A program made the translations under genes and the position numbers. 64,000 nucleotides of DNA, taken from NCBI RefSeq assembly GCF_016906535.1, contig NC_057374.1, positions 1,674,001 to 1,738,000 of the forward strand. Direction: 5' to 3'. A model generated the notes under the pieces. The model made no database searches. It was given only the letters and a program-made list of their open reading frames with translations, and had not been told where the DNA came from. Of this stretch, positions 45,829 to 56,095 are shown one piece after another (position 1 is the first letter of the stretch; each line of letters starts with the position of its first letter). The stretch is from Rhizoctonia solani (taxonomy: Eukaryota; Basidiomycota; Agaricomycetes; Cantharellales; Ceratobasidiaceae).

Positions 45829-48800
45829 ACCACATCCTTTCCATTTGCTATCCAGGATTTTTTCAACCTCATATTCCTCCTCTCCTTCTTTTGTGATAAT
45901 GGGTGCAGGTTGGGGAGGGTCGCGTCCGTGAGGGTCAGGATGAAATTTAGTAAGAAGATTGATATGGAACACAGGGTGTATGCGCATAGTGTGGGGTAAT
46001 TGAAGTTTGTATGCGTGTGATCCTATTCTTTTGATTACTAAGTAGGGTCCTAGTTTTTTATGGCTGAGTTTCATTGAGGGTCTGTCTGTGGATATGTTTT
46101 GATGACTCAGCCAGGCTTTGTCTCCTACTTGAATTTCATCTTTGTCTTTATGTCTTTGATCATAAAAGTACTTCATTCTTTCCTGGGATAATGATAGAGC
46201 TGCTTTGACTTCATCGTATCCTTTTTCCAGAAATTCTGCATGTTTGTCTGCGTTTGGAACTACCTTGTCTGATTTTTGACCAACCAAAAATCTTGGATTA
46301 TAGCCATAACAAATTTGGAAAGGGGATTTGCCTGTGGAAGTTTGCTTTAAATTGTTTAAAGCAAATTCAGCCAATGGTAGTAGTGCTACCCAATCTGATT
46401 GGCAATGATTCCCAAACATTTGTATAAAGATCTTGGCTTCTCTTTGTATGCGTTCAGTCTGTCCATCTGTCTGGGGATGATACGCCGTGGAATATGTTGG
46501 CTTAATGTCCAGCCTTTTATAGAGATGACAAATGAATTTGGCGTTAAATGTGGGACCTCTATCTGAGACTGTGCTTTTGGGGAGGCCATGTAGCTTCCAT
46601 ATGTATGTGACAAATAGGTTGGCAATATCAATGGCAGACAACGTGGATTGGGTGGGAATGAAGTGGACCATTTTTGAGAATCAATCAATCACTGTCAGGA
46701 TAGCATCAAAACCTTCTGAAACCGGTAGTCCCACAATCATATCATAAGCAATGTCTTCCCAGGGGCGTTCAGGAATTTGCAATGGTTTTAACAGGCCCAC
46801 AGGTAATTGATTTGTTGGCTTGGACCTGATGCAGGTTTTGCAGTGGCTGACGTAAGAATTGACAAATTTTTTCAGCAATGGCCAGTAGTAACTCCTGGAG
46901 ACAAGTTCTAATGTTCTAGCTTGTCCCGGATGTCCTGCCGCTAATGCATCGTGCCTAGATTCCAGGATGAGGTTCCTAATAGTGTCATCCTTTGGTACAA
47001 ATATTTTTCCTTGAAACCATAGTAAACCTTCTCTCCACTCCCAGTCTAAGACCTTTTCCTTGTTCTGGAGTTTGTGTAGAATTTCCTTAAGGCAATCATC
47101 CTTGTAAATGGCCTCGCCAATTAGATCATTAATTTCCTGATCCGGAGTTATGGATGCAATAAAAAGTTCCGGTTTTAGGAGAACCTGGTTCTCTACCCCC
47201 CCTTCAAGGGGTACCAGATCATAGCATCTTGAGAGGATATCTGCCTTTTTGTTTTGTGCTCCTGGCCTGTAGATGATTTGGAAATTGTAGTCAACTAGGA
47301 AGTTGGCCCATCTAATTTGCCGTTTATTCAAAGATTGAGACGTGGAAAAGTACTCCAAGTTCTTATGATCCGTTAGAACTTGGACTGGCAATTCAGATCC
47401 TTCTAGCAAATGGCGCCATTCTTTAAATGCTCTAATGACCGCCAATAATTCCTTGTCAAAGATATTGTAATTTTTTTTGGCAGGGGATAAGGATTTGGAC
47501 AGATAGGCTACTGGAGCCAATTTCCCTTCAGAGTTGCGTTGGGATAGTATGGCTCCTGTTGCATAGTCTGATGCGTTGCATTCCACATAGAATTGCCTTG
47601 TGGTATCCGGTTGTAGAAGCAATGGTGCTGACGTAAGACATTTTTTCAGACCCTCAAAAGACTGTTGTTCCGCCAAGTCCCATTTCCAAACACTGTCTTT
47701 CTTGAGCAAGTTGTACAAGGGTTGTGCCATATTGCCAAAGTTGGGGATGAATTGTCTATAAAAGTTCACAAATCCTAAGAACTCCTGGATATTTTTAACA
47801 TTCTTAGGTGTCAACCAATTCATTGCGTCTGTGACTTTAGACTGATTGACTTCTATGCCAGACTCCAATATGATGAACCCTAGGTAATCAATTTTTTTGA
47901 TGTGGAAATGGCATTTTTCGATGTTGCAGAAGAGATCATTGTCCTGTAGCCTCTTTAGTACTTCTTGCACATGGGCCTCGTGATCTCTTTCATTCAAGGA
48001 GAATACTAAAATGTTGTCCAGGTAGATAATGACATAGACATCCAAAAGGTCTTGGAATATTTCGTTCATCATGTCTTGAAAAACCGCCGGTGCATTTGTT
48101 AACCCAAAAGGCATGACCAAGTACTCAAATAACCCGTATTTTGTCTTGAAGGCTGTTTTCCATTCGTCACCTTCTTTGATTTGGACTAAATTGTACCCTG
48201 CTTTAAGATCAAATTTACTAAAGATCTTGGCGCCTTGTAACTTCTCAATAAGATTCTGTGGCAAAGGTAAAGGGTACACATTCTTCTTGGTCATGCTATT
48301 TAAGCGCCGGTAGTCCACACACATGCGTAACTTTCCATTCTTTTTCTTGACAAATAAGATTGGAGAAGCCATAGGAGACTTTGAGGGTTGAATCAATCCA
48401 GCCTTGAGTTGCTTTTCAATAGTTTCCTTGAGTTCTGCATCCTCCCTTGGACCTAGGCTATAAATGGGGCCATGTTGGGGTTTTGCGTCAGGGAGCAACT
48501 CGATAGCAATGTCATAAGGTTGATGAGGCGGTAATTTGGATGATTCCTCTTCTGAAAAGACTTTAGAGAATTCTTGGTAGGGAGTGGGGATTTCTTCTAC
48601 TGCTTTGAGTTCTAAAACAGCAGGTGCGGGTAGACAATTATTGGAACAGTATAACAAATTAAAGACAAGTGTATGTTTTTCCCATGATATTTGGGGGTTG
48701 TGCTTTTTTAGCCATGACATTCCTAAAACTAACTGATGGTTGCCAATGTTTGAGATATGGCATTCTAGTTCTTTGGTATGGTTACCAATAGTGCATTTGA

Positions 48801-49152
48801 AACGAGTGAAATGAGTGATTTGGCTGGAATCAATTTCTTGGCCATCAATAACGCGGAGTTTTTTAGGAATTGGATGAAGGTAGGTGGGAAGTCAATAGGT
48901 TTCTACCAAAAGAGGGTGTATGAAGCACAACGTAGCTCCAGAATCAATCATGGCTTTTCCTTGAAAAGGTTTAGCCGAAAAGCTGGATTTTTGGGTTTTA
49001 GGAGATTCACACGGATTTGCAATAAACGACGCATATATTTGAGAGGAATTACATAATGAGAATATTTCAAGATTATTGTTTACATGGTGCAAATCCGCAA
49101 GCATACAGCCAAGTGCCTTACTCCTTAGTTGGCCTTGGCTTTTCCTTTTCCT
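45829..49152 (-). pseudogene. P2 pol, protease to chromodomain start
   Basis: A PR region (MIDSGATLCFIHP) is followed by TGA at 48892-48894 (minus strand) after VETY, where P1 has Arg (HRLPTY). Then comes a long open piece 48720-46681: RT (RMCVDYRRLNSM, FGLTNAPAVFQ, YLDNILVF with the second Asp changed to Asn), RNase H (VECNASDYATGAIL) and integrase zinc module to IAYDMIVGLP. Next is TGA 46681-46683 in VID*FSKMVHF (P1 has Arg). The integrase core (VSDRGPTFN, DGQTERIQ), C-terminal domain and chromodomain start (YEVEKILDSKWKG) run to 45829. All three lesion sites can be read against P1. Confidence 0.87.
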
Positions 49153-49181
49153 GACTCCTCTTCATCAGAGACAACTTCAAT

Positions 49182-50699
49182 TCAATTTTCTTCTTTAGGC
49201 CTTTCCCAAGACCATTCAACATTAGCCACATGTCCAGACATGGGCTTAGAGGGGCAATTGCGTGCAAAGTGGCCTTTACCGCCGCATACATGACAGGTGA
49301 GATTTGCAAAGCCCCTTCCATCAAGGTCCATGGGGCCTGGGCCCTTAGAATTTGAAGCTAAAACAGGGACAGGGGCAATAATAGGCTTTACTGGGGCAGC
49401 GGCAGCAGGGCGTTTGTCCTTTTTTAAAGATGGGAAGGGAATCATAGTATCCTTTGTTTCCCCATTCCATCTAACATTTGGCATGTTGCCGGAGGTTGTT
49501 TGAACAATGGAAGTGATAGCGCCTTTCTTGGCGCGACAAGTGGTGGGATCAATCATGTAAACATTGTCCCCAACATTAAGACAAGTACGAATGGGAGTGG
49601 GGTTGGAAGTGGAAGTGGAAGTGGGGGTAGCAGAGGAAGGGGCGCGAATAGTGGAGACCAACGGATTGGACAGGCAAGTGGATTCGATATGATTTGCAAT
49701 CTCTTCTGCCTTATCATAAACTTGTTGAGCTGTGGCGCAACGCCATTGGAACATGGTGGAGAGCATGATGTCCTTGATGTCATTTTTGAGGCCATCGTAG
49801 TATTTGTCACGCAAGGTTTCATTGCTATAGCCCAAGGATACAGAGTATTGTTGGAATTCTCGAGTGTATTCTTGTACTGAAGCCTTCTGTCGCAAATTGT
49901 TCCATTTTTGGCGATATTTTTCATCACAATTGGTGTCCACATAATGTTTGGTGAATTCGGCCCAAAATACATTGATATCTTCTAATAAGGGGACCGCTTC
50001 ACCCCTAAATACCTTCCTTTCTTTATATGGGCAGACCCAGTCTTCAGCCGCTCCCTCAAAGTATGATGTAACCCATAAAATTTTTTCTTCATGGGATCGG
50101 TTGGCCCCTTTTGCCCTTATATAAGCCTGACAGGCAATAATGAAATTTAGGGCGTCTTCCTTTTTGCCACCAAATTTGTTTGGTTTAGCAAATTTTAGAT
50201 TGGAGGAAGATGTTGCGGGGGCAGGAGGGATGTTTGTGGCTGTACTAGTGTCAGCAGGCGGAGGTGGGGGAGGAGGGCCTGTAGATTGAGAGGGAGATAG
50301 ATGGATAAGCTGATCTTGCACAGCCTGAATAGAAGTAGCGGCTCCTTGGATTTGGTTGGAGTAGAAGATATGTTGATTACGTGATTGGTCTCGATGTTCT
50401 TTGAGTTCAGCCCTTAGTAACGCTATTTGATCATGTTGTGCTTCATAAGCGCCTTGTAATTGCAAGAACTCTTTTTTTAGAACAATCATATTTTGGGCAA
50501 CCATGTTTAATAATTTGCGATCAGACATATGTTCAAAAGACATGGGGGAATATACATGTGGCGGCACAGCCGCAGGAGCAGGAGTATGTGTTCGAGAAGA
50601 AGGGGCAGACCACCCTGATTGGATTTGAGAGGGAGTCAAATCAGTCTCTCCCATCTTGCCCAAACCAGGCATTGTCATGTGAGACTGCAAAAAACTCAT
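49182..50699 (-). pseudogene. P2 gag (nearly complete, late stop)
   Basis: ATG at 50699 (MSFLQSHMTMPGLG), overlapping the end of ORF-A. About 505 aa: a Pro-rich linker, Retrotrans_gag core (KFAKPNKFGGKKEDALNF, DWVCPYKERKVFRGEAVP, FWAEFTKHYVDTNCDEKY, EYTREFQQYSVSLGY), a PTST-rich linker and a zinc knuckle CHVCGGKGHFARNC. TGA at 49182-49184 stands where P1 reads Arg (SRIEVVSDEE). The P1 codon sits in TCGA and the P2 codon in TTGA. The stop lies before the frameshift heptamer, so Pol could not be made by frameshifting from this copy. Confidence 0.85.
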
Positions 50700-51156
50700 A
50701 TTCCTCGTAATAATGGATTCTCCCTTTTCCGTCTTGGGTGATGTCCTGGATGGAACAATGGAAATTGTCCAATTCCAACTCTTTCTCAACTAATAATCTA
50801 TCTTTTTCCTCGATAAGCCTTTCTTGCTCTTCAATAGTGAGAGCTAAGTCGCGATTGTGGGCTTCAAGGTTAGAGATAAGATTTTTTTGCTCTTGAAGAT
50901 CAGCCTTGTAGATGTTGTTGAGGCGCTCAGCAAAGGATTTGTGATGCTTGATATGGGCAATGGTTTGGAGTAGCCCGGGTTCTTCAATGCAAGCAATATG
51001 TTCTTCGAGATTGTTGATACGACCCACTAATATATGGTCAATATTGTTGAGAGTTTTTTTGAGATAGAGATAACGGGTGACAACGGAATAGGGCCAAAAG
51101 ATGGCAAAAAGGATAAGATCTAGAAAATCGAACACTAGAGTGCGTTCCCAATACAA
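50641..51156 (-). CDS. P2 ORF-A, coiled-coil protein upstream of gag
   Basis: About 170 aa, the homologue of 7892-8386. It has a hydrophobic N-terminal segment (FLDLILFAIFWPYSVV), then charged heptads (LALTIEEQERLIEEKDRLL). The start is a non-ATG codon (TTG at 51156 or later) and no in-frame ATG is seen. The last ~19 codons overlap gag. Conservation in two copies at different decay stages supports a real protein. Function unknown. Confidence 0.5.
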   Translation of the reverse strand: MYWERTLVFDFLDLILFAIFWPYSVVTRYLYLKKTLNNIDHILVGRINNLEEHIACIEEPGLLQTIAHIKHHKSFAERLNNIYKADLQEQKNLISNLEAHNRDLALTIEEQERLIEEKDRLLVEKELELDNFHCSIQDITQDGKGRIHYYEEYEFFAVSHDNAWFGQDGRD

Positions 51157-51517
51157 ATTGGTACTCGATCAGATAGATAAAACGGTTTTATAGCGCTAAA
51201 CTACTAACTGTTTGCTTTCCTACTAGCGTTAGACTATCCTTATACTAATATCAACAGCTGTGTACAAGCATGATGATTAGTCAGGTTTTTAGTAAGCGGA
51301 AGGTTGGCTGACTAACAGCGTATGGCTAAGGGTGCGGACACCTTGGTATGCGGACAATTGCTGGCAAAGGGCTATCCCGCAACCGTACTGGTACTTGTAT
51401 TCCTGTCTTTGATTATGACACAGGGGCTACAATGTGATACCGTTTCGGGTTTTGGTGCTTATCTAAGCGCAGTTCTTGTTTGTTGACAAGAGTACAAGTA
51501 AGAAAGACTTGACCTAG

Positions 51518-51962
51518 TGTCACGACTAAGCTTGGACCTATGATACAAGTAGGTTTAAAGTCCGTGGCCCTATCACCAATGGACTATGAGAACAAGAGGG
51601 GCGACAAAGGCCCAGGGGGTATGATGTAGGGTAGAGGGCAACAAAGGCCTGGTGAGTGATGCTTAAGTAAAGTGCACTAGGCTCAACAAGGGAGCAGGGC
51701 AATGGGTAGGTAAGAACTCAGGTGAATTGACGAAGAGGTCAAGTCTTGCTGTTTAGCGGCAACTTGACCTGGCTTATATACATGGAGAAAGCCACATCAA
51801 AAACAACAGTACTAAATAGTGAGTCATTTACAATTTCACATCATATATCAAATATATCATGTGATCTTGATGATTCATAAATATATACCAGAAAAGGAAA
51901 CTATCTCGGAAAAAAGGTAGAAAATAGTATAAAATCATGTCATGCCAATGAAGGTCATGACA
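51518..51962 (-). repeat. P2 5' LTR
   Basis: 445 bp, TGTCACGAC to GGTCATGACA, reverse orientation. The self-priming site AGGTCAAGTCTT follows on the minus strand at 51515-51504. Confidence 0.92.
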
Positions 51963-54722
51963 CTGTACCTGCAACTCATGACCTACCTTACGTTTGACAC
52001 AGCGTGGGCGTTTGAAGGACTTTTCCGGTACTGAATACAAAATATTGGTTTGGGCTGGTTGCGTTTACAAGGCCCTCATGCTTGTTTGCGGCATGTATGA
52101 GACGGATATTGATGTGCTTGACAAGCGCCGAGTCAAGGCTTGGGAAACGGCGTGCGGAAAGTTCAAGAAAAGCATTGACAATTATCCATTCAAACTCTCT
52201 CATATGCAAAATGTAGTGTATTTTGACTGTGCAAACGTGTACTGATCCGTTTTTCTTAGATGAATGACCGCCTTGTTAGTTGGCGTACCCACGCGGCAAA
52301 TTATGTGCGGGACAAGGCGGCGGCCAAGTACTTTCCAAAGACCAATCCAATGACATCTAATGAGCTCAAGGCTCACATTGAGTGGCTCAAAGCCAGAGGG
52401 TTACATGCCAAGGTACAAACCGGTCCCTAGCAGTGATTCTTGCTGATATAGCGCATATAGCCCGACTCGGCTCCTGGGGAAGGGTATTTTCAGCACCCAC
52501 TAATTCAGACCTGCATGGAAGAAATGGTTTTCCAATTCAAGAAGGATATTGGTGTTCAGTTCCCCGATCTCTTTTGGCAGCCAAGTGCGGAATTAATCTG
52601 CTTTTTTTGTGCAATTGTTTGTATCTTAGTTGTTATCAATATTCTATTACTAATCATTTCCTTGTAGCTTCAGTTTGTGGTGGAAGAGCGGGAAATAGGC
52701 AAGACTGGCAAGGCGGATCTAAAGTTCAAAACACAACAAAAGGCGTACAACACGCACCTTACTAGCCATGGGGTCTGGCTTGAACGTGCGAGGCCACGTT
52801 GGGCGCTTATTCAAAAACAGTTGTTTCTGTGCGGACTGTGAGTGTTGGCGTGTACTTTTCATAACGTATTGTATTATTGATAAACCTGATCTACAGTAAG
52901 TTCAGCGGTTCATCCGAATCTACTCTACCTGTGGAACCAAAGTCTGTGCTGCGGGCTGAGGATCTTTGACCAGACAATCCAGATCCAGCTGAGCTGGCGG
53001 CTTGGGAGGAGGAGATGGCGGAGCTAACATCAAAAAAACACAAGGACCCGGAAGGATGGGGCGGCCTTGACTATGATGAGGCCTCCGGACAGGACCAACT
53101 TGAGAATGCCAACAAACTTGAACAACCGCTGGTTCACACTAACAAGGTTATGCGGTCTGCGTTTGACAATAGCATCCAGGAACAGGCGCATTATCGAGAA
53201 GACTTTGGTTTGCAAGGCAGTACTTCTTGCACCTACCGTGAAGATCACCCATATCGGCCGGATACCAACAACAGAGGTTACCGTCCCGACCAAAATGAGA
53301 AGTACGTACCTAACCAAGGGGTCGAAGTGGTGCTTATCATTCACATCCATCCGTAGTCTTTGCGGCCCAGTCCCTCTTGACAATTGTGAATGCATCCCAG
53401 CTCTGGATGGATATTGGCAGCGCCACAATAATAGTGACAACCGGCCCCGCTACAGCAACAGGTATTACATCCATGTGCATCACAAGATTCATTCTAAAGT
53501 AGTTTCTCTTATTTTCACAGGCGTCAAGACTACAACCGTTTTCAACCACGCTACAACAACCGTGAATTAAGCTTGGAGAATCATGAGAGGAGGTATGTTA
53601 AACTGGGTTCCTTTTTCTTGGTGTTACTCACGGTTGACCTGCACAGCAATTACAGTACAGGCCATCAACCTAACAACGTATATACCCGCACTAGACAAGA
53701 TAGAGATGAGTACGCCCACTTCAACCAGATTGAGGACTGTCCACCCAACCTCTATTGGGACTTTGGCATCAAACCAACCAGCGGCAGCAACTATGGCGAT
53801 GATCATGACGAGAATGGGGATGCTCATGGCACCCCAAAGCGTATGATTGAAACCTCTTTTGGTGAGGACTATCCTGCTGAATTCAATGGGGAGTACTAGT
53901 TGCACGCAAAGGGATTGTTCAGGTGCGTAAGAGCATTGTGTGAACTCTAATGATTCAACATTTGCTAATGGTGAGATAGGTTGGGTTTAAATCTGAGAAT
54001 GCGTCACACGCCTTGTTGTATAGCTTGTTCTCTTTTATAATTTTGCTTTGTTTTCTAATCCCATTCCACTGCCATACAGCCTGCGTCAATCTGTATTGCT
54101 ACTTATTATCATTCAATAGCTTGTAACATTTTTGTTATTGTTATTGACTCTTGAGTAATGTTCCAAGACGCTAATGTGATATATGTTGACAATCTAACTT
54201 CACATCTTACCATTGTAGAGGGACTGGGGCCTGTGTATTAGTGCAGACACCCAAGTGTCTAACTGGCACACAATCCCCAGTCAGTTGTGTGTGTATTGTG
54301 ACTTACCTGCAGCTAGTTGAGAGGTCATAGCATTGTTGGTGGACAATTTGCAGTTGAAGTGTTATAAACACATAAGACTCTTCTGCAAGTAGTGAAGCTG
54401 AAGGGAATGTCTGAGAAGTTAGCTCTAACACAGCAAGGGACAACTACACGCCATAATGTGAAGGGGTTGGGCTCCTTTGGCTCTGAGTACACATGCAATA
54501 TACATAGATATACGTAGATATAAGTATATGCTATATGGTTATATGTATCACGTGACTATGTATGTCTACGTTGCACCGCTGCATCTACATGGATATACAT
54601 AGTGCTACATTGCTGCTACGTAAATAAACTAGAGAGTCTACGTATTGGGGGGAAGTATACAAGCAATAAATGGCTACATAGATGCTACATAGTGATATGT
54701 AGAAAAGCTTTTTTTGCTGATG
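51963..54722. mobile_element. Plavaka-like transposon, smaller piece with left terminus
   Basis: Carries the second half of the accessory gene (plus strand) and the terminal region 53900-54722. On the minus strand the terminus starts CATCAGCAAAAAAAG and is followed by TTTTCTACATAT, matching the other end at 23773. AT-rich subterminal repeats (ACGTAGATATA-like) fill 54490-54680. It abuts outer M gag at 54723. Confidence 0.75.
51968..53899 (+). pseudogene. Second gene of the Plavaka element, 3' half
   Basis: Plus-strand continuation of the gene that starts at 13304. Likely exons: 52003-52209 (KDFSGTEYKILVWAGCVYKA…KKSIDNYPFKLSHMQN), 52258-52411 (MNDRLVSWRTHAANYVRDKA…HIEWLKARGLHAK), about 52514-52580 (EEMVFQFKKDIGVQFPDLFW), 52667-52840 and 52897 onward. 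The last codes for a low-complexity Asp/Asn/Tyr/Arg-rich tail to TAG near 53899. The helical middle part vaguely resembles a fungal-only domain (DUF6532-like), which I cannot confirm. Function unknown. Confidence 0.5.
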
Positions 54723-55380
54723 TCCTTGTGAGCCATTGTTTGGCTTCACTCCCAATCTTGCCTGTATAGGCATCCGGGTGGTCTACTTTGACCGGGGCAG
54801 GATAGGCAGCAACTGGAGCCGGAGGGGGAGGGGCAGGTGCTCCAATGGGGGATTGGAGACGCGGAGATGGAAGGGGAGAAGGGACTTGCAGGGGTATGGC
54901 TCTCTGGGGAGCAGGTTGGGCAAAGGCGGGGAGCCCTTTTGATTGCTTGGGCCAGAAGGTGGGCCCACTAGCCAATCCAATAGGCTTGGTCTTTGGTAGG
55001 GGGCGTGGCGTTGCTTCCACGACTGGGGGCTTGGCTTCTGGGGTTCTTGGCCCATGGAGTTGGAGGCTTTGAAGCCCATCCTTGACAACATTGACGGTTT
55101 GGGATATATTTTTGACATTGGTTTGGGTTTCAATCCCCGTTTCTTTGACTTCTTTGAGCTTCCGCTCAATGTTCTTGACTTGGCTGAGAAGGCCAAGGAG
55201 GAGGCGGGTAACCCGCTTGAGGGAGACTTCCCCAAGTTTGATAGGGGTGGTTGTTGGAAGTTGGGGTCCCAGGTCTCTTGGATCAAAAGGGGACTGGGCT
55301 TGAGAGGAAGTCCGGGAGCGGGTTGCCATTGTAGGTGGGGGGTAGGAACGGCCAGCGTGAGAGGATGCCTGCAAGGACAA
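54723..55380 (-). pseudogene. Outer M gag, 5' part
   Basis: ATG at 55380 (MSLQASSHAGRSYPPPTMATRSR). The second ATG aligns with the start of the young gag. It contains a coiled-coil-like region (VKNIERKLKEVKETG), a Pro-rich linker and the start of the capsid domain (KVDHPDAYTGKIGSEAKQWLTR), where the Plavaka element interrupts it. It continues at 23774. The Plavaka terminal repeat would add TSAKKAF residues by read-through. Confidence 0.85.
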
Positions 55381-55514
55381 GCGAGTGGGGGTACAGGATG
55401 TAATGGTGGGAGATAGGGGGGACTAGTGTGTGCCTTTGTCAGGACTTATGAGCGCTTTGCTACGCAATTGCTAAACCTCTGCATCAAACAACCTAGCGTT
55501 GGACAGTAAGTGCC

Positions 55515-56095
55515 TGTCCTAGACGTCTGTAAGGACGTCGAGGAGGTGGGCGCTTGCGGCCGGGTGTATCTAAGAAATATCGCGTAAGGCGATGAGCAAG
55601 CTACCTACGACGACGACCAGCTATACTACGGTGGCGAAGCCTTGTAAGGGCGATGACGAACTACCTAAGTACAGTGAGAAGCCGCTTAAGGCGACGTGGA
55701 ACTAAGTAACTAAGTGATTACTGGACCTAAGGTCCTCGTACAATGGTGTGATACGACAAGAGGTAATCGACCTGGGTGTTACCATGGTCGGTTGTCCTCC
55801 TTATATATTCTACAGGTGAACTATTTTACAAATACATTATGTGCAATACCTAATCCAATAAGAACCCCGCTCCGCAGTCGGCCTTACTCATGCATACGTG
55901 TCACTGACGTGTCATAATGATGTCATCAGGTGGAGGTGGCTACGTTTGTTGAGTAAGCGCGGAAGGGGACGTGGCTCGGCGCTTAGCGTATGATATAAGC
56001 GCCGATGTCACGTGATTGAAAAAGTCGTCCGTTTGCCTTCGTTTAAAATCGAGAAAATGGGAATAAATTCCCTGGTATCGAGTGTGTCTACGACA
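55515..56095 (-). repeat. Young M 3' LTR
   Basis: 581 bp, identical to 61359-61939. The pol stop codon (TAG, minus strand 56090-56088) lies inside it, a few bases from its boundary. Confidence 0.96.

Larger units (their letters stand above)
45829..51962 (-). mobile_element. Gypsy element P2, main part
   Basis: 5' LTR 51518-51962, leader, ORF-A, gag and pol up to the chromodomain, where a G-type LTR cuts it at 45829. Its end lies at 10551-11155. CTGTA follows the LTR (51963-51967) and pairs with TACAG at 11156-11160. It is inserted in the second gene of the Plavaka element. Confidence 0.88.
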
